A stretch of DNA of 17,450 bases. Source: Candidatus Aenigmatarchaeota archaeon. GTDB taxonomy: Archaea > Aenigmatarchaeota > Aenigmatarchaeia > QMZP01 > JACQNV01. Where the stretch lies: positions 1-17,450 of the forward strand of contig JACQNV010000030.1 of NCBI GenBank assembly GCA_016202865.1, written 5' to 3'. This document shows, piece by piece, positions 1 to 6,712 of this stretch; the first letter of the stretch is position 1; every line of letters begins with the position of its first letter. The notes under the pieces are model-generated. The model was not told the origin of the DNA. It saw only the letters and a list, made by a program, of their open reading frames with translations, and ran no database searches. Position numbers and translations under genes: made by a program.

Positions 1-44
1 AAATTAGATACCTTTAAGTAGCTAAATATTCAAGTGGGATTGAT

Positions 45-1175
45 ATGGTTGGTATTTACTCATTGGGATCGGTAAAAGAACCTGAAAGTGTAGGCTCTAG
101 ACTAAAAACCAGAAGAATTGGCTTTGACCCTACAGAGAAACCATATGGCCCAATCATAGGAAACTCTCCTCCTATGCTAGATATTTATAGATTTCTTGAT
201 AGATTAGCTGCTAGGGGTTATAGTGATAAAAACGAGCCAAAGGTCCTTATCCAAGGTGAGAGTGGAACAGGAAAAGAATTGCTCGCCGCCGAAGTTTGTC
301 GTAGAGGTGGTAGAAGCAGAAGGCCATTTATAGCTGTAAACTGCGGCTCTATACCACCAGAACTTGCAGAGGCTGAGTTTTTTGGTCATCAAGAGGGCGC
401 ATTCACTGGAGCTGTAACAGCTAGTACAGGCGTTTTCAGAGAAGCTAACTACGGGACATTATTTTTGGATGAGGTTGGAGAATTAAGACCAGATCACCAG
501 ACTAAGCTTTTAAGGGTGCTTCAGAATGGAGAGGTTAAACCCGTTGGCTCTCCAAAAACAACCAAAGTTGATGTTAGGGTTATAGCTGCAACAAACCAAG
601 ATCTCAAGGAACTTGTTGATGCCGGTAAATTTAGAAGGGATTTGTATTACAGACTAGCTGTCCTTGATGTAACTATGCCACCATTGAGGGAAAGAGGAAC
701 AGATATTGATTTGTTAGCCATACACTTCTTAGAGTTGGTTTCAAAAGAACAGGATTCAGAAAAGAGTTTTGCTCCAGATGCTTTACAGGTTCTTCGAGCA
801 TATAACTGGCCAGGAAATGTAAGGGAATTAGAAAATATTGTTCAAAGAGCCTACTATCTGTCTTCTGGAAAACAGGTAACTGGAGACGAAGTAAGACTAT
901 CTCTTGGTCCAAACAGGATTTGTGATCCTGATGTTGATGATAAAATAGCAGATTTAGCTCGTAGTAGACTTCCAATAGAAAACCTTAAAAGGAGATATAC
1001 TGTTTCTCTTCTGGATCAAATGGTTTTGATTGAGGGCATGACTCTTGATGCTGCAGTAGCTGTATTGGGCATTGGTAAAAGCACACTTTACAGAGATCTG
1101 GAAATTTGGGGCCTAAAAGGTAGATATGCGAAACATGTAAAGCGCGGTCCTAGTGGTATTACAGAGACGCTCTAA
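45..1175 (+). CDS. Sigma-54-activator-like AAA+ transcription regulator (bacterial enhancer-binding protein family)
   Basis: This is a 376-residue protein of the NtrC/bacterial enhancer-binding family. Visible motifs are Walker A GESGTGKE (71-78), the sigma-54-contacting loop GAFTGA (118-123), Walker B GTLFLDEV (137-144), sensor I AATN (181-184), arginine-finger region FRRDLYYRL (197-204) and sensor II WPGNVREL (255-262). The C-terminus has a Fis-like helix-turn-helix (about 331-357, LGIGKSTLYRDL). The first ~35 residues are short and contain no receiver, GAF or PAS domain, so the input may be a partner protein or expression level. In bacteria this family hydrolyses ATP to remodel RNA polymerase carrying RpoN; archaea are not known to have RpoN, so the target here is unknown. 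The ATG has a GTGGGA Shine-Dalgarno-like stretch at 34-39 and a weak TATA-like TTTAAGTA at 13-20. Arginine codons are mostly AGA/AGG, as in its neighbours, so it does not look newly acquired. Its 3' end overlaps the convergent gene by 17 bp. Family call is very firm; role is unknown. Confidence 0.95.
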   Translation: MVGIYSLGSVKEPESVGSRLKTRRIGFDPTEKPYGPIIGNSPPMLDIYRFLDRLAARGYSDKNEPKVLIQGESGTGKELLAAEVCRRGGRSRRPFIAVNCGSIPPELAEAEFFGHQEGAFTGAVTASTGVFREANYGTLFLDEVGELRPDHQTKLLRVLQNGEVKPVGSPKTTKVDVRVIAATNQDLKELVDAGKFRRDLYYRLAVLDVTMPPLRERGTDIDLLAIHFLELVSKEQDSEKSFAPDALQVLRAYNWPGNVRELENIVQRAYYLSSGKQVTGDEVRLSLGPNRICDPDVDDKIADLARSRLPIENLKRRYTVSLLDQMVLIEGMTLDAAVAVLGIGKSTLYRDLEIWGLKGRYAKHVKRGPSGITETL

Positions 1176-1530
1176 AAATGGTTTTTGCCTTGCTTGTGAA
1201 CTTTAGCACATTTTCTCTTTCTATTACTTTTAGAATTTCGACATAGGGCGCCAAATCTTTGTCTATTTGGCTGTACACACTCTGACCTTTCTTTGTCAGC
1301 TTCAATACTTTGTTTTCGTAAGAAATCAACTTTGATTTTTCCAGGCTTTCTAGGTTTTTGTAAAGCGCCCTTTCCTTCTTTTTAGCAAGACCCCCACCCA
1401 TCACAACCTCAATGAAAGCTGATTTAGAAACAGAGACTTCCAAAATCCTATCCTTAAGCTTCCTATTCGCCTCATCATAGATCTTTCCAAGAACAAATAA
1501 TATGAACCTTTGTTTTTCGGCTAGTTTCAT
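1159..1530 (-). CDS. Small winged-helix-like protein
   Basis: This is a 123-residue basic, helix-rich protein. The middle (about 35-85) reads as a winged helix-turn-helix: a helix, a glycine-rich turn (MGGGL), a candidate recognition helix (ALYKNLESLEKSKLI), then a beta wing (YENKVLKLTKKG). There is no signal peptide, membrane segment or metal motif. A TATA-like ATTTAATAAA lies about 21-31 bp upstream of the ATG, which suggests a leaderless transcript. The stop codon lies inside the end of the convergent AAA+ regulator. It may be a DNA-binding regulator, but I recognise no named family. The ORF is convincing; the function is inferred from predicted fold only. Confidence 0.7.
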   Translation of the reverse strand: MKLAEKQRFILFVLGKIYDEANRKLKDRILEVSVSKSAFIEVVMGGGLAKKKERALYKNLESLEKSKLISYENKVLKLTKKGQSVYSQIDKDLAPYVEILKVIERENVLKFTSKAKTIFRASL

Positions 1531-1566
1531 ATGTTAGAATTAATTGCCTATTTAATAAAGGCGCAG

Positions 1567-2133
1567 TTAACTTATAACTACAAATCCCCTTTCATTGCCA
1601 TCAAATTCTTTGCTCATGCATTTGACTAGCTTATCTATTTTTATTGTCCAAAACTTGTCTTTTTTTGATCCAGGATCGCAGACACTTATTTTCCTTTTCT
1701 TCGTGTCAAGCTTTGACAGCAAAACATGATGCCCCCAGTCTGTCCCGTCAATCGGTTTCCACCAGAAGTTTATTATTGTATCTTTGTTTTTCCTTATGTT
1801 TGTTTCCAGAAACTTTGGCACATTATTAATCTGGTTTACCCTGTAAACTTTAACCCTCAAGCCATACTTTTTCAAAACACTTTTCATTCGCGGCTTTTCA
1901 AAATCTTTCAGCATGATCCCAATTCTGGAATCTCCTGTATGCGCTGTTTTGAATTTCAGGGAGTAGTGTTTCCTGTCTTTTACATCCACAAAAGTCCCGA
2001 TGTTGTAAGCTAACCTTTCTTGATTCACTTTGAAACCTCTCCTGAAAAGTATCATTTGTATGCAAGTTGGCCCGCAAAATTGCCTTTTCTGCACGAAATG
2101 TCTGTATGGAGGATTTACTTTTAGTATTGACAT
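1567..2133 (-). CDS. Peptidase C39-like papain-fold cysteine peptidase
   Basis: This is 188 residues when started at the ATG at 2133. A GTG 12 bases upstream is possible but crowds the tRNA 3' end. The N-terminal block QKRQFCGPTCIQMIL carries an oxyanion-type Gln (15 or 18) and the nucleophile Cys20. A later GHHVLLSKL block supplies the general-base His (135/136), and Asp153 in VCDPGS completes the C39-like triad. C39 domains cleave double-glycine leader peptides or act as stand-alone peptidases. Here there is no transporter domain, signal peptide or membrane helix, so a soluble cytoplasmic enzyme is likeliest. The ATG lies 16 nt after the tRNA-Gln gene with no TATA-like box between, so it is probably released from the same transcript. 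Substrate unknown. Confidence 0.8.
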   Translation of the reverse strand: MSILKVNPPYRHFVQKRQFCGPTCIQMILFRRGFKVNQERLAYNIGTFVDVKDRKHYSLKFKTAHTGDSRIGIMLKDFEKPRMKSVLKKYGLRVKVYRVNQINNVPKFLETNIRKNKDTIINFWWKPIDGTDWGHHVLLSKLDTKKRKISVCDPGSKKDKFWTIKIDKLVKCMSKEFDGNERGFVVIS

Positions 2134-2148
2134 ATTGTAAAACACAAA

Positions 2149-2336
2149 TAGCCCCGCCAGGATTCGAACCTGGGTCGATCGGTCCAGAGCCGACCATACT
2201 TGGCCATTGTAAATCCCTTTCTTGGGATCTTCATCTCCTATATGAAGATGAAGAGATGTCTCCTGTCACATATATCCCAAGAGACAGGATCTCAACACTT
2301 CTTTCGGGAAAGAAGGGCTGACTATACGACGGGGCT
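2149..2336 (-). tRNA. tRNA-Gln (anticodon CTG) with a ~115-nt D-loop intron
   Basis: Read on the minus strand, the acceptor strand AGCCCCG (2336-2330) pairs with CGGGGCT (2156-2150), followed by discriminator A at 2149. The T arm is CCAGG/TTCGAAT/CCTGG. The anticodon stem GTCGG/CCGAT holds the loop CTCTGGA, with anticodon CTG at 2187-2185 reading the Gln codon CAG. The A1-U72 end pair is the archaeal tRNA-Gln feature read by GatDE. The D stem forms as GTAT (2327-2324) with GTAT (2199-2196) through G-U ends. Its loop reads AGT then GGCCAA, a normal archaeal D-loop, but the two parts are separated by 2320-2206. Removing that leaves a normal 73-nt tRNA. Boundaries are uncertain by at least one base because a T can be assigned to either side. 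No CCA is encoded. Confidence 0.88.
2206..2320 (-). other. Non-canonical tRNA intron in the D-loop
   Basis: These bases interrupt the D-loop of tRNA-Gln and are unusually structured. There are three hairpins: CTTCTTT/AAAGAAG with a 4-nt loop (2298-2315), TCCTGTC/GACAGGA (2261-2267 with 2283-2289), and CTTCATCT/AGATGAAG with a 9-nt loop (2229-2236 with 2246-2253). In addition CTTGGGAT (2221-2228) is fully complementary to ATCCCAAG (2274-2281), which lies in the loop of the second hairpin, so pairing there would form a pseudoknot. Archaeal introns are normally cut at a bulge-helix-bulge. I could not draw a clean one at the junctions by eye. No ORF of note is present. Confidence 0.72.
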
Positions 2337-2361
2337 ATATTTACGACATTTGGTAAGTGAT

Positions 2362-2370
2362 TTATATATA
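2362..2370 (-). promoter_or_regulatory. TATA box for tRNA-Gln
   Basis: The stretch TATATATAA (minus strand) lies 26-34 bp upstream of the tRNA 5' end at 2336, the expected archaeal TATA-box distance. The element is nearly symmetric and could also serve a plus-strand transcript starting near 2395 for the small ORFs and thrS. Confidence 0.6.
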
Positions 2371-2422
2371 GATTACAAATAAACTAAGGTGAGCGAAAGG
2401 AACGAAATAGATCTTTGACAAA

Positions 2423-2746
2423 TTGTATAGGGATCTATTTCCAGCTATTATATGGCACAAGGTGAGTTACGGACAGCCGGGAAACAGGGGGGTTATTTCT
2501 AGTTACAGCGATGTCGAAAGCTTGTCGCCTTCGGTGTTAGAAATCCATTTTAGAAAATTCCTTAACCAGAAATTGCTTTTAGAGGTTTTGAGAAGATCTT
2601 ACAATCTAAGAAAAATCTCAATATCAAAGTCAGCCTACTCTAGATGCAATCAAGAATGCATTAAAATTTTGAAACTTAGGGGGATTGATATAAGGATCTC
2701 TAGAAGTTTGGGTAGACCGAGTTTAGTGGAGTTGATATTATGGTAG
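2423..2746 (+). CDS. Unrecognised small basic protein upstream of thrS
   Basis: This is a 107-codon ORF if started at TTG 2423; the alternative GTG at 2462 gives 94 residues, and an in-frame stop at 2408 bounds it. I do not recognise it. Residues from about 33 on are strongly basic and predicted helical, with a possible helix-turn-helix pattern (KISISKSAYSRCNQECIKIL) and a C-terminal GRPS that resembles an AT-hook core, so nucleic-acid binding is conceivable. No strong Shine-Dalgarno precedes either start, although AGGTGA occurs at 2386-2391. The best support is context: its stop lies in ATGGTAG, overlapping the ATG of the next small ORF, which in turn overlaps thrS. It could be a remnant of a longer gene. 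Confidence 0.45.
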   Translation: MYRDLFPAIIWHKVSYGQPGNRGVISSYSDVESLSPSVLEIHFRKFLNQKLLLEVLRRSYNLRKISISKSAYSRCNQECIKILKLRGIDIRISRSLGRPSLVELILW

Positions 2747-2892
2747 ATATATTAGCTGACCCAGAGATGGTAGGATTTAAAAGAATAAAACACATATATC
2801 AGATAATAGAACAATCTAGATCTCTTGATACAAGATCTCAAAAAGAGGACTATAGAACTCCATACAGGTCTTCAAATGCAGGATGTTTATGA
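2740..2892 (+). CDS. Small ORF overlapping thrS start
   Basis: This is a 50-residue ORF beginning MVDILADPEMVGFKRIK and ending SSNAGCL. Its ATG overlaps the stop of the upstream small ORF (ATGGTAG, 2740-2746). Its own stop overlaps the thrS ATG in an ATGA junction (2889-2892), a classic layout for translational coupling. GTGGAG (2726-2731) sits 8 bases ahead as a plausible Shine-Dalgarno. Composition is polar with a helical core and no membrane segment or cysteine motif. The family is unknown. It may be a leader-like coupling ORF or a degraded gene. Confidence 0.45.
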   Translation: MVDILADPEMVGFKRIKHIYQIIEQSRSLDTRSQKEDYRTPYRSSNAGCL

Positions 2893-4619
2893 AAATACTT
2901 TTACTACATTGCGATTGGGTAGAATGGGAACCGACAAAGAAGGCTGTGAAGAGTGCTGAAGAGCCAGTAGAAATGAATGTCACTAGAGCCGAGGACTGCT
3001 TAGTTGTATTTACTTCTGTTGAGAAAGCCGATGAGAAAGATCCGGCAAAAATTGTCCAGGAATATTTGAAAAATGTGAAAGATGTTGCAGGACAGGTCAA
3101 AACTAAAAACATAGTTGTTTATCCTTATGCTCACCTCAGCAGCAACTTATCGTCTCTAGACATAGCTTTAATGGTATTGAAAAACTGCGAAACCGAGCTG
3201 AAAAAAGAAGGCTTCCAAGTCTGGAGGGCCCCATTCGGCTGGTACAAGAAATTTTCTTTCAAAACCAAAGGGCATCCACTTTCTGAACTGGCTAGAGAGC
3301 TAAGTGTTGATGGAAAAGATTCAAAAATTACAGTCAAGAAAGAAGTAAAAGAATCTACTGGAAAAATCATCCTTGACAGAAGAAACCTTCCTCCAAACGA
3401 CCACAGAATCCTTGGCCAAGATCTTAAAATATTTCATTTGTCTGACGAGATTGGTGCAGGTTTACCTTTATGGATGCCAAACGGGGAGACTTTAAAACAC
3501 ACTTTGGTTGAATACATGAGACAGGTCGAAGAAAAACACGGATACAAATATGTTTCAACACCACATATTGCAAAAGGTTCTATGTATCACGCAACTGGAC
3601 ATCTTCCATACTATGCAGATTCAATGTATCCGCCAATAGACATAGATGGAAGCGAATACTATCTGAAACCGATGAACTGTCCTCACCATCACATGATTTT
3701 CAAACAGCTTGTCCAGAGTTACAAGGACTTGCCTTTGAAGCTAGCAGAACCTGGGATGACTTATAGGAACGAATTATCTGGCGTGACTTATGGATTAATT
3801 AGAGCCAGGGGATTTTTGCAAAACGATTCTCACATTTATGTCAGGCCAGACCAATTGAAAGAGGAGTTTTTGAAAGTCCTAAAATTATTTGAAGAAGTAT
3901 ACAATGTCATGGGAATAAAGGGGTATTGGTTTAGGCTTTCGCTTCCAGATTTCAAGGAAAACCCAGATAAATATACAGGCGATCCAAAGGAATGGGAACA
4001 TGCATGCGAGGAAATTAGGAAAGCGATGAAAGAATCTGGACATAAGTTTGTTGAATGTGTTGGTGAAGCAGCTTTCTATGGACCAAAGATCGATGTACAA
4101 ATTAAAAACTCACAAGGAAAAGAAGAATCAATTGCAACTTCTCAAATAGATATTGTGGTTCCAAAAAGGCTGGATTTGGTTTTTGTTGACGATAAAGACA
4201 AGAAACAAAATGTGATCATTATACACAGGGCTATTCTTGGAAGCTTTGACAGGTTTATTGCATACCTTTTAGAGCAAACAGAAGGTCGTCTATCTCTTTG
4301 GCTAGCGCCTGTTCAAGTTAAGGTTCTTACTTTCACCGATAGGAATATTAAAAGCGTGGAGAAGTTAGCAGAAGAATTGAAAAAAGAAGGGATAAGAGCA
4401 GAAGCTGACTTGAGAGATCATACTGTTGAGTACAAGGTCAGGGACGCCGAGATGCAAAAAATCCCTTACATCGTAGTCATTGGTGACAAGGAGGAAGAAA
4501 AAAACACCTTGGCTGTCAGGACAAGAGGCAAAAAGGATGTGGAATTTGGAATCAGAAAAGAGGATTTTATTTCTAAATTAAAAAAAGAGATTGAGGAGAA
4601 GATGATCAAATCTTCCTGA
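2889..4619 (+). CDS. thrS: Threonyl-tRNA synthetase, archaeal type
   Basis: This 576-residue enzyme charges tRNA-Thr with threonine. Residues 1-140 are the archaeal editing domain related to D-aminoacyl-tRNA deacylase (YPYAHLSS at 78-85; APFGWYKKFSFKTKGHPLSE at 114-133), which removes serine from mischarged tRNA. The class II core follows: motif 1 around 192-225, motif 2 TYRNELSG with the RARGFLQNDSH stretch, motif 3 HRAILGSFDRF. Zinc ligands are Cys264 (MNCPHHH), His315 and His446, with spacing close to other ThrRSs. The C-terminal ~100 residues are the anticodon-binding domain (KIPYIVVIGDKE). ATG 2889 is chosen over ATG 2883 because MKILLLHCDW matches the usual archaeal N-terminus and forms the ATGA overlap. 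The 3' end overlaps pyk by 14 bp. Confidence 0.97.
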   Translation: MKILLLHCDWVEWEPTKKAVKSAEEPVEMNVTRAEDCLVVFTSVEKADEKDPAKIVQEYLKNVKDVAGQVKTKNIVVYPYAHLSSNLSSLDIALMVLKNCETELKKEGFQVWRAPFGWYKKFSFKTKGHPLSELARELSVDGKDSKITVKKEVKESTGKIILDRRNLPPNDHRILGQDLKIFHLSDEIGAGLPLWMPNGETLKHTLVEYMRQVEEKHGYKYVSTPHIAKGSMYHATGHLPYYADSMYPPIDIDGSEYYLKPMNCPHHHMIFKQLVQSYKDLPLKLAEPGMTYRNELSGVTYGLIRARGFLQNDSHIYVRPDQLKEEFLKVLKLFEEVYNVMGIKGYWFRLSLPDFKENPDKYTGDPKEWEHACEEIRKAMKESGHKFVECVGEAAFYGPKIDVQIKNSQGKEESIATSQIDIVVPKRLDLVFVDDKDKKQNVIIIHRAILGSFDRFIAYLLEQTEGRLSLWLAPVQVKVLTFTDRNIKSVEKLAEELKKEGIRAEADLRDHTVEYKVRDAEMQKIPYIVVIGDKEEEKNTLAVRTRGKKDVEFGIRKEDFISKLKKEIEEKMIKSS

Positions 4620-6009
4620 TCTCAGCAATGTTCCTTTGAGAGCCATTCGTGGATGGGATGTTGGTTGTTATCACAATCTTGTCGCCTTTGGTTATTTTTC
4701 CTTTTTCTTGTAAAAGTCTTATACCGTTTTCTATGACGTCTTCAAGCTTCCCTGTCGCTGTAAGCAGATATGGGAATGTGCCCCAGTAAAGCGAAAGGTT
4801 TTCGCAAACAGCTTGGTTGGATGTCAAAATATAAATTGGTGATTTGATTCTGTATCTAGACAGCATTTTTGCAGCCTCGCCGCTCTCAGTGAAAGAGATG
4901 ACAGCTGATGCGCCAATACTATCAGCAGACATTGCGACAGCCTTGCCAACAATATGAGGAATAGCAGTTGAATCTGAGGTGTACCTGTTTATCCTGTTTC
5001 TTATCTCGCCTTCAATGGCTGTTGCTATCTTGTTCATCATAGTCACAGATTCTACAGGATACTTGCCGTTAGCTGTTTCCCCTGATAACATGACAGCATC
5101 TGCTCCCATAAAAACAGCGTTGGCAACATCTGTAACCTCAGCTCTTGTTGGCCGCGGATTTTCTATCATCGAATTCAGCATGTGTGTAGCCACTATTACA
5201 GGTTTTCCGGCCTCATTGCATTTTTTAACAATTTCATATTGTGTTTTCGGCAGACTTTCCAAAGGTATTTCAACGCCAAGATCACCCCGCGCTATCATAA
5301 TGGAATCAGATGCAGTTATTATTTCATCGATGTTTTTTAGGGCCTCCTGATGCTCTATCTTGGCTATTATTTTTGTTTTGATATTTTTAACATAATCAGC
5401 TATTTTTTCTATGTCCTTTTTGTTTCTCACGAAAGATGCGGCAATGAAATCAACGCCTGCTTTTACACTATATTCGATATCTCCCCAGTCCTTTTCTGTC
5501 AATGCTTCTGTCCTCTCATATGTTTGTGGTATATTGACCCCCTTATTATGTTTCAATAAACCAGCGTTCCTGATCACACATTCAGCTGTTTTACTGTCAG
5601 ATTTCAAGATTTCAAATTCTAGAAGGCCGTCCTCCACCATTATTTTTCCCGATTTTGGGAGAGCGTCTATTGGCAGGCAGACTGTATATGGCGCTTTGTC
5701 TGGATTTAGTTTACTCTTATCAATTGAAAAGAATATTTTATCATCTATTTTTACAGGCAGGTCTTTGGATCCTGTGTCTATCCTTATCTCAGGCCCCTTC
5801 AAATCAGAAATAATAAACAAAGGTATGTCTAGTGTTTTGTTTATTTCCCTCAATAAATTGAGCTTCTTTTCCTTTTCTTCTATTGTCCCATGAGAGAAAT
5901 TAAGCCTTGCGCCATTCATCCCATTCTTAACCATTTCAAGAAGGGTTTCTTTCTTCTCGCTTGAAGGTCCTAAAGTGCAGATTATCTTGGTCTTTCTAAG
6001 GTATGCCAT
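4606..6009 (-). CDS. pyk: Pyruvate kinase
   Basis: This is a full-length 467-residue pyruvate kinase, which converts phosphoenolpyruvate and ADP to pyruvate and ATP, the last glycolytic step. Hallmarks are the N-terminal RKTKIICTLGPSS, NFSHGT, SDLKGPEIRI, the catalytic-lysine segment KIIAKIEHQEAL, and ARGDLGVEIPLESLP with metal-binding acids. NPRPTRAEVTDVANAVFMGADAVMLSGETANGKYPVE carries the family signature. The C-terminal domain (about 345-467) is present, so allosteric control is possible. A TATA-like ATTTAAAA at 6038-6031 lies about 25 bp from the ATG, indicating a leaderless transcript. It is divergent from the gene at 6112 and overlaps thrS convergently. Confidence 0.97.
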   Translation of the reverse strand: MAYLRKTKIICTLGPSSEKKETLLEMVKNGMNGARLNFSHGTIEEKEKKLNLLREINKTLDIPLFIISDLKGPEIRIDTGSKDLPVKIDDKIFFSIDKSKLNPDKAPYTVCLPIDALPKSGKIMVEDGLLEFEILKSDSKTAECVIRNAGLLKHNKGVNIPQTYERTEALTEKDWGDIEYSVKAGVDFIAASFVRNKKDIEKIADYVKNIKTKIIAKIEHQEALKNIDEIITASDSIMIARGDLGVEIPLESLPKTQYEIVKKCNEAGKPVIVATHMLNSMIENPRPTRAEVTDVANAVFMGADAVMLSGETANGKYPVESVTMMNKIATAIEGEIRNRINRYTSDSTAIPHIVGKAVAMSADSIGASAVISFTESGEAAKMLSRYRIKSPIYILTSNQAVCENLSLYWGTFPYLLTATGKLEDVIENGIRLLQEKGKITKGDKIVITTNIPSTNGSQRNIAEIRKI

Positions 6010-6030
6010 CTAGAGAATTAGCACAGATAG

Positions 6031-6038
6031 TTTTAAAT
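6031..6038 (-). promoter_or_regulatory. TATA-like box for pyk
   Basis: ATTTAAAA on the minus strand is centred about 25 bp before the pyk ATG at 6009, so transcription would start at or next to the start codon. Confidence 0.5.
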
Positions 6039-6080
6039 GCATACTAACTGCAATCCGCCTCCGCCCGCCGACAACGAATG

Positions 6081-6090
6081 GTTTTTTAAT
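6081..6090 (+). promoter_or_regulatory. TATA-like box for the deoxyribosyltransferase-like gene
   Basis: GTTTTTTAAT is centred about 26 bp before ATG 6112, which supports that start and a leaderless mRNA. A GC-rich pyrimidine stretch (6055-6070) separates it from the divergent pyk promoter. Confidence 0.45.
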
Positions 6091-6111
6091 CTGATAATTT
6101 ATTATTCTTTT

Positions 6112-6630
6112 ATGAGTTTCAGAATTTGTTTATTGGGACCTGTTCCAAAAGGCGATAATGTTAGGGGAAGCTGGCAAGACTGGAAGATAAAGTATAAGGA
6201 AGGGTTATCAGTTATAAGCGATGTCATATTTGTTGATGGGGATGAGTGGAAGGATGAAACAAAGCCGCTGCTCACATTCGGACATGATGCCCATACAATA
6301 AAGACTTCAGATATAATAATAGTCAATGCAGAGCAGAAATTGGGCGCAGGAACCGCACAAGAAATATTAATCGCAAAATATTTTTCAAAGCCTGTAATTT
6401 CTATTTTGCCTAAAGACACCCATCATCGTAGGTCCAATATTGTTTTTCATGGGAAAATGATAGCGGATTGGATACATCCGTTCATTTTGACTACTTCGGA
6501 CCTTGTTGTGGAAAGTATAGATGATGCTATTAACTGGATAAAAGAGTATAAAGAAAACCCGAGCAGAAAGAGCGTCAAGAACATCGGAATTATTGATGAG
6601 GCAATAGAATTTTTTATCAAAAGTAAATAA
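6112..6630 (+). CDS. Nucleoside 2-deoxyribosyltransferase-like protein
   Basis: This is 172 residues from ATG 6112; an in-frame upstream ATG at 6037 would add 25 residues that overlap both promoters and look non-coding. The fold pattern is Rossmann-like: an N-terminal beta strand RICLLGPVP, a DIIIVNA strand (67-73), then GAGTAQEILIAKYFSKPVI. Glu84 in GTAQEI corresponds to the nucleophile position of nucleoside 2-deoxyribosyltransferases, which swap bases on deoxynucleosides or hydrolyse the N-glycosidic bond. Relatives include DNPH1-like nucleotide hydrolases and toxin/defence effectors, so the substrate cannot be fixed. There is no signal peptide. It probably acts in nucleotide salvage or clean-up as a single-gene unit. 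Confidence 0.75.
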   Translation: MSFRICLLGPVPKGDNVRGSWQDWKIKYKEGLSVISDVIFVDGDEWKDETKPLLTFGHDAHTIKTSDIIIVNAEQKLGAGTAQEILIAKYFSKPVISILPKDTHHRRSNIVFHGKMIADWIHPFILTTSDLVVESIDDAINWIKEYKENPSRKSVKNIGIIDEAIEFFIKSK

Positions 6631-6712
6631 CAGCGGACTTCCCCACTTCGTTTAGACCATTCTTTGAGGGGCAACTAACAGCTGTTTTATGTATATGTTG
6701 GTTGTCGATTTG

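Noticed and set aside
1898..2197. Minus-strand 99-codon ORF running through the tRNA and peptidase region
   Set aside because: It is a frame shadow: it reads the tRNA T arm and the peptidase gene out of frame.
2454..2471. TGGCAC reminiscent of a sigma-54 -24 element near the small ORF
   Set aside because: No GC-containing -12 element follows at the required distance. The other TGGCAC hits noticed (near 1815, 14143 and 15031) also fail, the closest being TGGCACG near 14143, which lies inside a gene and lacks the -12 GC.
6037..6111. 25-residue N-terminal extension of the deoxyribosyltransferase-like protein
   Set aside because: It would lie over both divergent promoters, and a good TATA-like box is placed 26 bp before ATG 6112.
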